From NCBI GenBank assembly GCA_946008205.1, contig CAMGAZ010000118.1:1-5346 (forward strand): DNA of 5,346 bases, read 5' to 3'. The notes beneath the pieces were generated by a model. It saw only the letters and a list, made by a program, of their open reading frames with translations, did no database searches and was not told where the DNA came from. Of the stretch, positions 1-4,731 are shown in pieces (position 1 is the first letter of the stretch; every line of letters starts with the position of its first letter). The position numbers and the translations under genes were made by a program. This DNA is from an uncultured Clostridium sp. Its GTDB lineage: Bacteria > Bacillota > Clostridia > TANB77 > CAG-508.

Positions 1-157
1 TGTGGAAAACTATGTTGAAAGTTAGTACCCCTAGCAAAATCCCTGTGTATAACTCAGTGGATAACTTGTAAAAATATCCACAAGAAAAATATTCTGATGT
101 GGAAAAATGAGTTATACACACTTTATACACACGTTTTACACAGGTGGCTGTGGATAT
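1..157. other. DnaA-box cluster, probable part of oriC
   Basis: Nine 9-mers match the DnaA box TTATCCACA or common variants of it. On the + strand they are at 74-82, 112-120 (TTATACACA), 123-131 (TTATACACA) and 134-142 (TTTTACACA). On the - strand they are at 1-9 (TTTTCCACA), 44-52 (TTATACACA), 56-64 (one mismatch to TTATCCACA), 98-106 (TTTTCCACA) and 149-157 (one mismatch). The three boxes starting at 112, 123 and 134 are spaced by exactly 11 bp, about one helical turn, which would put bound DnaA molecules on one face of the DNA. An A+T-rich tract follows, as expected for an origin whose unwinding element lies to the right of the boxes. The first box starts at base 1, so the cluster probably continues to the left. 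dnaA, dnaN and rpmH, the usual neighbours, are not in the window, so a secondary DnaA-binding locus cannot be excluded. Confidence 0.75.
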
Positions 158-189
158 CTAATCTCCCTATTCCGTAAGAACAGATTGCA

Positions 190-340
190 AATAATTTTCC
201 AAACAATTATTTTTCCAAACATAAATTTAAAAATAATAAATTTTATTTGTACTATAAATATTTTAAATATAAAAGTGCATTGTCTAATAATATCAACAAA
301 AACAAATAATATGGAAAATACTATAAATACTTATAATATT
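190..340. other. A+T-rich tract, candidate DNA unwinding element
   Basis: This stretch is almost entirely A and T, with G or C only occasionally, and is clearly richer in A+T than the genes of the window. It starts about 30 bp to the right of the last DnaA box. That is where an origin unwinding element would sit in the arrangement known from Firmicutes. It contains an 11-bp direct repeat (195-205 and 211-221) and no credible gene. An open frame does run from 107 to 343, but its predicted protein is low-complexity and it crosses the DnaA boxes. I could not identify a convincing run of DnaA-trio triplets. Confidence 0.5.
195..221 (+). repeat. Direct repeat TTTTCCAAACA, two copies
   Basis: The 11-mer TTTTCCAAACA occurs at 195-205 and again at 211-221, start to start 16 bp. 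Flanking bases are also similar (AATAA before one, AATTATT before the other). The first nine bases differ from the DnaA-box variant TTTTCCACA at one position. These may be low-affinity DnaA sites at the edge of the unwinding element, or simply a short tandem duplication. Confidence 0.5.
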
Positions 341-343
341 TGA

Positions 344-442
344 ATATCCACTTCATGTGGTAGTGGTAAGAAATATAAAAATTGTTGCGGCAAAACGTAT
401 AATGTCGATGTTATTACTATAAGAAGGAGCTATGAAACATAG
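344..442 (+). pseudogene. secA: Degraded SEC-C motif, probable 3' stump of secA
   Basis: The frame starting at 344 reads ISTSCGSGKKYKNCCGK from 344 to 394, which is the SEC-C zinc motif that ends SecA (normally CPCGSGKKYKxCCG). The motif binds zinc and helps SecA contact SecB and the ribosome. The first Cys and the Pro of the CPC triplet are replaced (Thr and Ser), so one zinc ligand is missing. A UGA (341-343) lies in the same frame just upstream, no start codon lies between it and the motif, and nothing SecA-like is encoded further left. The frame runs on for 16 codons after the motif to a TAG at 440-442 that falls inside the terminator hairpin. secA followed by prfB is a common Firmicute order, so I infer that this is what remains of secA after a rearrangement; a working secA would have to be elsewhere. 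Another SEC-C protein is a possible but less likely source. Confidence 0.6.
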
Positions 443-455
443 CTCCAGAATTTTT
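426..455 (+). terminator. Intrinsic terminator after the secA stump
   Basis: A perfect 9-bp stem, GGAGCTATG (426-434) with CATAGCTCC (438-446), closes an AAA loop. It is followed after four bases by five T (451-455). This is a typical Rho-independent terminator. It separates whatever is transcribed through the SEC-C relic from prfB. Confidence 0.85.
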
Positions 456-462
456 ACTCATG

Positions 463-494
463 TTAACATAAAAGCTCGATTTCCACTCTAAAAT
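463..494 (+). promoter_or_regulatory. Possible sigma-A promoter for prfB
   Basis: TTAACA (463-468) and TAAAAT (489-494) each match five of six consensus bases (TTGACA and TATAAT). The 20-bp spacer is longer than the usual 16-18. prfB needs a promoter here because a terminator ends at 455. Transcription would begin near 500, just before the short leader ORF. Confidence 0.3.
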
Positions 495-508
495 ATCGTA
501 TGACGATA
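494..508. repeat. Small inverted repeat in the prfB leader
   Basis: TATCGT (494-499) and ACGATA (503-508) form a perfect 6-bp inverted repeat around ATG. It overlaps the end of the possible -10 box and lies just ahead of the leader ORF's Shine-Dalgarno. It could be an operator half-site pair or a weak RNA hairpin. It is short enough to be chance. Confidence 0.3.
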
Positions 509-523
509 AAAAGAGGTGACAAT

Positions 524-580
524 ATGATACTAATGAACCAAAACATGCTAGATTCAAATGAGTATAAAGTAAAAACATAA
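524..580 (+). CDS. Possible 18-residue leader peptide upstream of prfB
   Basis: The ATG at 524 follows a good Shine-Dalgarno, AGAGGTGA (512-519), and opens an 18-codon frame (MILMNQNMLDSNEYKVKT) that stops at TAA (578-580). The stop lies 15 bp before the prfB ATG at 596, close enough for translational coupling. The ribosome binding site is better than that of prfB itself. The peptide resembles nothing I recognise and has no run of a single amino acid that would suggest classical attenuation. It could be a real leader peptide, a remnant, or an accidental frame beside a good ribosome binding site. Confidence 0.4.
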   Translation: MILMNQNMLDSNEYKVKT

Positions 581-595
581 AGAAAGGAAAATAGA

Positions 596-1730
596 ATGAT
601 AAACTTAGAAGAAAATAATAAAAAACTAGAAGATTTAAAAAAGAGATTAATAAACGTTGGAGATTCTCTTTGACATTTCTAGTTTGGAAGAGAAACTAAA
701 AGAGCTAGAGAGTAAAACTACAGATGCTAAATTTTGGGAAGATAGCGAACACTCTAGTGTTATACTAAAACAAATAAATGATATAAAATCTAAGACTGAA
801 AGTTATAAAAAGATAGAATGAACATTAGAATATATAATGGAATTAAATGAACTTATATCTGAAGAATTTAAAGATAATGAAGATGAAAGTTCAGATTTAA
901 ATGATGAAATAAAAGAAGTTATATCAACAACTAATAAACTAGAAAAAGATGTAGAAAAGTTAGAAATTTCTACACTTTTATCTGGAAAATACGATTCTAA
1001 CAATGCCATATTAACACTGCACCCAGGAGCCGGAGGAACGGAAGCACAAGACTGGGTGGCCATGCTATATAGAATGTACTGCAGATGGGCAAACAATAAT
1101 GGATATGAAGTAAAAGAACTAGATTATCTTGATGGTGAAGAAGCAGGAATTAAAAGTGTTACATTTTTAATCTCAGGGGCTTATGCATATGGTTATTTAA
1201 AAGGAGAAATGGGAGTACATAGATTGGTACGTATATCTCCTTTTGATGCAGGTGGAAGGAGACATACATCATTTGCATCATTGGAGGTTCTACCCGAAAT
1301 TTCAGAAGATATAGAAATAAATATTAATCCAGACGATTTAAGAGTGGATACATACAGATCCTCTGGAGCTGGAGGTCAGCACATAAATAAAACATCGTCA
1401 GCGGTAAGGATAACGCATATTCCAACAAACATAGTAGCCTGTCAATCAGAAAGGTCTCAAATACAAAATAGAGAAACCGCTATGAAAATGTTGAAATCTA
1501 AACTAATGAATTTAAAAGAAAAGGAGAATAAAGATACTATAGATGAACTAAAAGGTGTACAAATGGACATTGCATGGGGAAGCCAGATTCGCTCATATGT
1601 TTTCTGCCCTTATACAATGGTAAAAGATCATCGCACTGGTTACGAAGTTGGAAATGTCCAAGCAGTTATGGATGGTGACCTAGATGGATTTATAGATAGT
1701 TATTTAAAATTTAATAATAATACAATATAA
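596..1730 (+). CDS. prfB: Peptide chain release factor 2 (RF2), programmed +1 frameshift, extra in-frame UGA
   Basis: RF2 recognises UAA and UGA in the ribosomal A site and triggers release of the finished protein. The frame is a join: codons 1-25 at 596-670, then a +1 shift skipping T671 and reading on from GAC at 672 to the TAA at 1728-1730, 377 codons in all (family about 365-370). The stop-recognition triplet SPF is at 1236-1244 (RF1 has PxT) and the catalytic GGQ at 1371-1379. The flanking residues (VHRLVRI, GRRHTSF, GAGGQH, AVRITH, GSQIRSYVF, MVKDHRT, GNVQAVMDGD) are textbook RF2. The start ATG at 596 has GAAAGG at 582-587 upstream. A second UGA at 819-821, codon 75, interrupts domain 1 between SYKKIE and TLEYIMELNEL; both flanks look RF2-like with no length change. 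If it truly stops translation, only a protein of at most 297 residues from ATG 837 could form, and that ATG has no visible Shine-Dalgarno. No SECIS-like GC hairpin follows, so selenocysteine is unlikely. Confidence 0.93.
659..674 (+). promoter_or_regulatory. RF2 autoregulatory +1 frameshift site
   Basis: The RF2 frame meets TGA at 671-673 in the classic context CTT TGA C. A Shine-Dalgarno-like GGAGA (659-663) lies upstream, five bases before the CTT slippery codon (668-670). When RF2 is scarce the ribosome pauses at UGA, the P-site tRNA-Leu slips forward one base and translation continues with GAC. When RF2 is abundant it terminates at codon 26. The upstream stimulator is less G-rich and slightly further from the slip codon than the well-known AGGGGG in Escherichia coli. 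Confidence 0.93.
819..821 (+). other. Second in-frame UGA in prfB, post-frameshift frame
   Basis: After the frameshift, the frame reads through to Glu at 816-818 and then meets TGA at 819-821, followed by ACA. The coding flanks fit RF2 domain 1 in register, so no base appears to be missing or added. The A at 818 makes the overlap ATGA, but a restart at that ATG is out of frame and ends at a TGA at 848-850. This may be a base error, a nonsense mutation, or a readthrough codon sensitive to RF2 level. All other Trp codons in prfB are TGG (four of them), so general UGA-to-Trp recoding is not indicated. Confidence 0.85.
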
Positions 1731-1758
1731 CTAACACAATTTGTTAGTTATATTTTTT
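1726..1758 (+). terminator. Intrinsic terminator of prfB
   Basis: An 11-bp perfect stem (1726-1736 with 1742-1752), rich in A+T, closes a 5-base loop and runs straight into six T (1753-1758). The stem contains the prfB stop codon, so the hairpin begins inside the gene's last codons. It cleanly separates prfB from the yabP unit. Confidence 0.88.
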
Positions 1759-1766
1759 CGTAAATG

Positions 1767-1795
1767 TTCTAAAATAGACAAGACCTGAATATAAT
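1767..1795 (+). promoter_or_regulatory. Possible promoter for yabP
   Basis: A perfect TATAAT at 1790-1795 lies 17 bp after a poor -35 candidate (TTCTAA, 1767-1772). YabP and YabQ are mother-cell sporulation proteins made under sigma-E in Bacillus, so a sigma-E promoter would be expected. I found no convincing sigma-E -10/-35 pair between 1759 and 1817. The TATAAT may be chance in such A+T-rich DNA. Confidence 0.25.
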
Positions 1796-1829
1796 TAAAT
1801 ATACTCATGATAGAAAAGGGAGGAGCTAT

Positions 1830-2132
1830 ATGGAAGATAGAAAAAATTTACCACAAAATAATAACAGCAATGTAGTTCAAAACTTAATATTAGAGAATCG
1901 TGAAAAACTAACAATAACAGGAGTTGTAGATGTTCTTAGCTTTGATGATCAAATTGTAATAGTCGAAACGCAACTAGGTCTATTAACCATAAAAGGAGAA
2001 GATTTAAGGATAAACAAACTCAGCCTTGATAGTTTAGAAGTAATAATTGAGGGGCAGATTTTTAATTTAGGATATAGTGATGATAATTTGAAAAAGAATA
2101 GTGGAAGCCTTTTAGGGAAGATATTTAAGTAG
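1830..2132 (+). CDS. yabP: Sporulation protein YabP
   Basis: The 100-residue product fits the YabP family in length and pattern. About 22 polar N-terminal residues are followed by the family core LTITGVVDVLSFDDQIVIV (about 27-45), then GLLTIKGEDLRINKLSLDS (50-68), then a beta-rich end with IEGQIF (72-77). The family is known from spore formers, where it is made in the mother cell and takes part in the outer layers or cortex of the spore; its biochemical activity is not established. The predicted protein is soluble and mainly beta strand, with no signal peptide or membrane segment. The start is set by a very strong Shine-Dalgarno, GGGAGGAG (1818-1825), four bases before ATG. yabQ follows after 14 bp, so the two are surely cotranscribed. 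The S4-domain gene rqcP (yabO), which commonly precedes yabP, is absent; prfB and its terminator stand there instead. Confidence 0.93.
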   Translation: MEDRKNLPQNNNSNVVQNLILENREKLTITGVVDVLSFDDQIVIVETQLGLLTIKGEDLRINKLSLDSLEVIIEGQIFNLGYSDDNLKKNSGSLLGKIFK

Positions 2133-2146
2133 AAATAGGTGAGTTT

Positions 2147-2650
2147 ATGAATACAACCATAACCAATCAAATATATTTATTTAGCATTTATTTTATCTGT
2201 GGAATCATAATAGGTATATTCTTTGATTTGTTTAGAATATTAAGACAATCATTCAAAACCTCAGATATTGTAACTTATATAGAAGATATAATATTTGGAA
2301 TCTTAACAGGTATATTTCTAATATTTATTATTTTCATCTTCGATAATGGCGAACTAAGAGCTTTTACATTCATAGCACTAGTTTTAGGAGCTATCCTATA
2401 CTTACTCACAATAAGTAGATACTTTATAAGAATTAATGTAAATATACTTACCTTTCTTAAGAAAGTAATTGTAAAAACATTTATAATAATTTCGTATCCG
2501 TTTAAAATAATTAAAAAATATTTTTTTAAGCTAATATTACGCCCCTATAAAATATTAACAATTAACCTAAAAAATATATTAAAAAATAAAATAATTAAAA
2601 GAAAGAAAATTAAAAAAATATATAAAGATAGAAAGGATTTTAGTGAATAA
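2147..2650 (+). CDS. yabQ: Sporulation membrane protein YabQ
   Basis: YabQ is an integral membrane protein of the mother cell needed in Bacillus for building the spore cortex. The 167-residue product has hydrophobic segments at about 7-27, 46-66 and 71-92 and a weaker one near 105-118. The family signature at the end of the first segment, FFDLFRILRQ, is present at residues 25-34. The tail (about 120-167) is strongly basic, rich in Lys and Ile, and probably cytoplasmic; it is A-rich at the DNA level and likely fast-evolving. The protein is somewhat shorter than Bacillus YabQ (about 210). ATG 2147 is preceded by AGGTGAG (2137-2143), close to the start. Its position between yabP and a divIC-type gene is the conserved order and supports the name. 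Confidence 0.9.
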   Translation: MNTTITNQIYLFSIYFICGIIIGIFFDLFRILRQSFKTSDIVTYIEDIIFGILTGIFLIFIIFIFDNGELRAFTFIALVLGAILYLLTISRYFIRINVNILTFLKKVIVKTFIIISYPFKIIKKYFFKLILRPYKILTINLKNILKNKIIKRKKIKKIYKDRKDFSE

Positions 2651-2666
2651 TGTAGAAATATATAAT
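2639..2666 (+). promoter_or_regulatory. Possible vegetative promoter for divIC
   Basis: A perfect TATAAT (2661-2666) sits 16 bp after a weak -35 candidate (TTTAGT, 2639-2644) spanning the end of yabQ. A cell-division gene behind two sporulation genes would need its own vegetative promoter. The gap of 53 bp between yabQ and the divIC start gives room for one. The DNA here is so A+T-rich that the match alone is weak evidence. Confidence 0.35.
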
Positions 2667-2703
2667 TAGTAGATATATTAATTTGAATTTTGGAGATAAT
2701 CAT

Positions 2704-2970
2704 ATGAAAAAAATTTATAAAAAGATAATAATCATGCTATTTTTGATATATTTCGTCGTAACTGTAATTTCACAACAAAAGACTTTAAATCAATATAAAT
2801 CTGAAGCATCTGCTTATTCAAAACAACTTGAATCAGCAAAAGACACAAATGATGAATTAATAGCGACTAAAGACAATGTTGATTCAACTGAATATATAGA
2901 AGAAGTAGCTAGAGAGAAATTAGACATGTATTTACCTAATGAAAGAGTATATATAGATATCGGGAAATAA
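2704..2970 (+). CDS. divIC: Septum formation initiator protein (DivIC/FtsB type)
   Basis: The 88-residue product has the layout of the FtsB/DivIC family: a short Lys-rich cytoplasmic N-terminus (1-7), one membrane helix (about 8-24), an extracellular coiled coil (about 25-56) and the family's closing motif EYIEEVAREKLDMYLPNERV (about 63-82). These proteins join FtsL and DivIB/FtsQ in the divisome subcomplex that activates septal peptidoglycan synthesis. Residues between the helix and the motif favour Gln, Lys, Ser and Asp, as in a solvent-exposed coiled coil. I choose ATG 2704 because GGAG (2692-2695) lies eight bases ahead of it. An in-frame TTG at 2683 would add seven residues but places the Shine-Dalgarno inside the gene. 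Order after yabP-yabQ is the conserved one, hence divIC rather than ftsL. It ends just before a terminator. Confidence 0.9.
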   Translation: MKKIYKKIIIMLFLIYFVVTVISQQKTLNQYKSEASAYSKQLESAKDTNDELIATKDNVDSTEYIEEVAREKLDMYLPNERVYIDIGK

Positions 2971-2973
2971 AAC

Positions 2974-3009
2974 GGAAGCAAATATATTTTTGCTTCCATT
3001 TATTGATTT
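2974..3009 (+). terminator. Intrinsic terminator of the yabP-yabQ-divIC unit
   Basis: A 9-bp perfect stem, GGAAGCAAA (2974-2982) with TTTGCTTCC (2989-2997), closes a 6-base loop and is followed by a T-rich tail (ATTTATTGATTT). It starts only three bases after the divIC stop codon and separates that unit from rho. The -35 box of the rho promoter overlaps its tail. Confidence 0.85.
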
Positions 3010-3031
3010 ATCATAAAATCTGCTGTATAAT
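3003..3031 (+). promoter_or_regulatory. Sigma-A promoter of rho
   Basis: TTGATT (3003-3008) and a perfect TATAAT (3026-3031) are separated by 17 bp. Transcription would start near 3038 and leave an untranslated leader of about 72 bases before the rho ATG. Rho often limits its own synthesis by terminating in its leader. This leader is short, U- and A-rich and has no obvious strong hairpin. Confidence 0.75.
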
Positions 3032-3109
3032 ATATGAGAATTTAAGTCAAATTATTTAAGTCTTAGGAAAATTCCAAAATAAAAATAAATAAAATCGGAG
3101 GATAATGGT

Positions 3110-4447
3110 ATGGATTTATCAAACTCTACTTTAGTAGAATTACGTCAAATGGCTAAAGAACAAGGAGTAAAAAATGTTACAAAATTTAAAAAAGATGAAT
3201 TGATTGAATTGCTAGACAACAAAGGCACCACGTCAACGACACAGGAAGTCCACAGCAACTCAAGGTTCCAAATAGACGAAGAGGCTAAAAACGATTCAGA
3301 TTTAACATATAAACTTACAAACGAAGACGACTTTATTGCTCAAGGTGTTTTAGAAATATTACCAGATGGTTATGGATTTTTAAGAGGTGAAAACTACTTA
3401 TCAAGTCCTAAGGATGTTTATGTGTCACCTGTTCAAATTAGAAGATTTAAATTGGATAATGGAGACAAAGTAAAAGGAATTGCCAGATTGCCAAAGGAAG
3501 GAGAAAAATTCCCTGCACTTATATTCGTTGGAGAAGTTAACGGAGATGCTCCAGAAATGGCATATAGAAGAAAAAAATTTGATGATTTGATACCAATCTA
3601 TCCTGAAGAAAAAATTAAGTTAGAAATAACTCCAACAGAATATTCAATGAGATTGATAGACCTAATATGCCCAATTGGTAAGGGACAAAGAGGTATGATT
3701 GTAGCACCTCCAAAAGTAGGAAAAACTACATTATTAAAGAAAATAGCTAATAGTATAACAACAAACCATCCTGAGATAGAGTTAATAGTACTATTAATAG
3801 ACGAAAGACCGGAAGAAGTAACCGATATGAAAAGATCTATTGATGGTGACGTTATATATTCTACCTTTGACGAATTGCCTGAGCATCATGTTAAAGTTGC
3901 AGAAATGGTTTTGGAAAGAGCTAAAAGATTGACGGAGCAAGGAAAAGATGTAGTAATTTTGTTAGATAGTATTACTAGACTTGCAAGAGCGTACAACTTA
4001 GTCATTCCTGCATCTGGGAGGACACTATCTGGAGGTTTGGACCCAGCAGCATTGCATAAACCTAAAAAGTTTTTTGGAGCAGCACGAAATATTGAAAACG
4101 GAGGAAGTTTAACAATTCTTGCAACTGCTCTGGTCGACACAGGAAGTAGGATGGATGAGGTAATATTCGAAGAATTTAAAGGCACTGGAAATATGGAAGT
4201 ACACTTAGATAGATCTTTATCTGAAAAGAGAATTTTCCCAGCAATAGATATAAACAAGTCAGGAACGAGAAGGGAAGAGAAGCTTCTTACATCGGAAGAA
4301 CTAAATACTGTATTTGGCCTAAGAAAAGCAATGTCAAGTATGCCACTTGCTGATGTTACAGAACAATTGATAAATCAAATGATTACAACTAAAAATAATG
4401 CTGAATTTATTGAGAAAATGAAAAAAGTTTTGGCTAATATGAAATAA
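3110..4447 (+). CDS. rho: Transcription termination factor Rho
   Basis: Rho is a hexameric RNA-dependent ATPase that loads on C-rich untranslated RNA and pulls the transcript out of RNA polymerase. The 445-residue product has all its parts: the N-terminal Rho_N helical domain (about 1-37, STLVELRQMAKEQGV), a polar linker (38-72), the cold-shock-like primary RNA-binding domain (about 75-145, with GYGFLR at 87-92) and the ATPase core. In the core, Walker A is APPKVGKTT (199-207), the catalytic Glu is in DERPEE (231-236), Walker B is VVILLDS (281-287), and the secondary RNA-binding region with GGLDPAALHKPKKFFGAARN follows (308-327). The C-terminal SGTRREEKLL and the DVTEQL region are intact. Length is slightly above that of Escherichia coli Rho (419) because of the linker. 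The start has GGAGG (3097-3101) eight bases upstream; an ATG at 3105 is out of frame. It is monocistronic, with its own promoter and terminator. rpmE, often next to rho in Firmicutes, is absent. Confidence 0.99.
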   Translation: MDLSNSTLVELRQMAKEQGVKNVTKFKKDELIELLDNKGTTSTTQEVHSNSRFQIDEEAKNDSDLTYKLTNEDDFIAQGVLEILPDGYGFLRGENYLSSPKDVYVSPVQIRRFKLDNGDKVKGIARLPKEGEKFPALIFVGEVNGDAPEMAYRRKKFDDLIPIYPEEKIKLEITPTEYSMRLIDLICPIGKGQRGMIVAPPKVGKTTLLKKIANSITTNHPEIELIVLLIDERPEEVTDMKRSIDGDVIYSTFDELPEHHVKVAEMVLERAKRLTEQGKDVVILLDSITRLARAYNLVIPASGRTLSGGLDPAALHKPKKFFGAARNIENGGSLTILATALVDTGSRMDEVIFEEFKGTGNMEVHLDRSLSEKRIFPAIDINKSGTRREEKLLTSEELNTVFGLRKAMSSMPLADVTEQLINQMITTKNNAEFIEKMKKVLANMK

Positions 4448-4506
4448 ATATATATATATGGTTAAAAAGCTAAAAGGGAATTTTAAAGAGAGCTACTAGT
4501 GAAGTG

Positions 4507-4551
4507 ATAAAATAAATGTAGACACAAAAAAGTGTTTACATTTATTTTATT
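4507..4551. terminator. Long hairpin terminator after rho
   Basis: A 17-bp stem (4509-4525 with 4532-4548) with a single G-U pair closes a loop of six A. Two further A-T pairs and a G-U pair extend its base (4506-4508 with 4549-4551). The descending arm ends in the T-rich TTTATTTTATT, so it should stop transcription coming out of rho. The ascending arm is A-rich, so the same hairpin could also work on the other strand. Confidence 0.85.
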
Positions 4552-4579
4552 GATATGATTTGGATTCACTTTAGATAGT
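4550..4579 (+). promoter_or_regulatory. Possible promoter of the non-coding transcript before the XRE gene
   Basis: TTGATA (4550-4555, five of six consensus bases) is followed after 18 bp by GATAGT (4574-4579, four of six). It begins right after the rho hairpin. Transcription would start near 4586 and run into the terminator at 4663-4709 after about 125 bases. Confidence 0.4.
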
Positions 4580-4585
4580 AGAAGA

Positions 4586-4709
4586 GAGGTCCGGATAAAC
4601 TCTGGGGAAGTGTAAAAAAGAGATAATACATTGCACAAAATCAAAGATGCTTTACATAAAAGCACATATATAAGTTAAGAGAATTTCTTAATTTATATAT
4701 GTGTTTTTT
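4586..4709 (+). ncRNA. Candidate small RNA or attenuated leader of the XRE gene
   Basis: The stretch lies between the rho terminator and a second strong terminator and has no usable reading frame. It is less A+T-rich than other spacers of the window. It can form a small hairpin (TCCGG with CTGGG, about 4592-4608) and a second one (AGTGTA with TACATT, in the 4610-4632 stretch) before the terminal hairpin. With a candidate promoter in front, it would give a discrete RNA of about 125 bases. As an alternative, it is the 5' leader of the XRE gene, with the terminal hairpin acting as an attenuator. I see no match to a known riboswitch or T-box (the T-box AGGGTGGNACCGCG is absent) and no clear antiterminator strand. 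Confidence 0.35.
4663..4709. terminator. Strong intrinsic terminator directly before the XRE gene
   Basis: An 18-bp stem (4663-4680 with 4686-4703), broken only by a G-U pair, closes a 5-base loop and runs into six T (4704-4709). The Shine-Dalgarno of the XRE gene begins only nine bases later (4718), leaving no clear space for a promoter after the hairpin. Weak -35/-10 candidates (TTAAGA at 4675-4680, TATATG at 4696-4701) lie inside the hairpin itself. Confidence 0.9.
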
Positions 4710-4731
4710 GCGTACTTGGAGGGATTAAAAA

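Noticed and set aside
107..343. Open frame of 78 codons on the + strand
   Set aside because: It overlaps the DnaA boxes and the A+T-rich tract, has no Shine-Dalgarno, and its product is low-complexity Ile/Asn/Thr sequence. It is in frame with the SEC-C relic through a UGA but shows no resemblance to SecA.
818..850. Restart at the overlapping ATGA after the second UGA
   Set aside because: The ATG at 818 is in another frame and stops after ten codons at 848-850, so it cannot rescue RF2.
819..860. Selenocysteine insertion at the second prfB UGA
   Set aside because: No GC-paired SECIS-like hairpin follows the UGA, and RF2 is not a known selenoprotein.
803..1096. Open frame on the - strand inside prfB
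   Set aside because: It lies opposite clearly coding RF2 sequence and resembles no protein family; it is a shadow.
3886..4257. Open frame of 123 codons on the - strand inside rho
   Set aside because: It is antisense to the conserved ATPase core of Rho and has no ribosome binding site or family resemblance.
4458..4499. 13-codon ORF after rho
   Set aside because: The ATG follows a run of AT dinucleotides with no Shine-Dalgarno, and the frame ends before the terminator; likely chance.
4586..4662. RNase P, SRP, 6S RNA, T-box or riboswitch identity for the non-coding stretch
   Set aside because: A few bases such as GGTCCGG recall RNase P or SRP RNA, but the length and the remaining conserved elements do not fit any of them.
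4483..4665. Open frame of 60 codons on the - strand between rho and the XRE gene
   Set aside because: It spans the rho terminator hairpin, has no clear ribosome binding site, and its product has no recognisable features.
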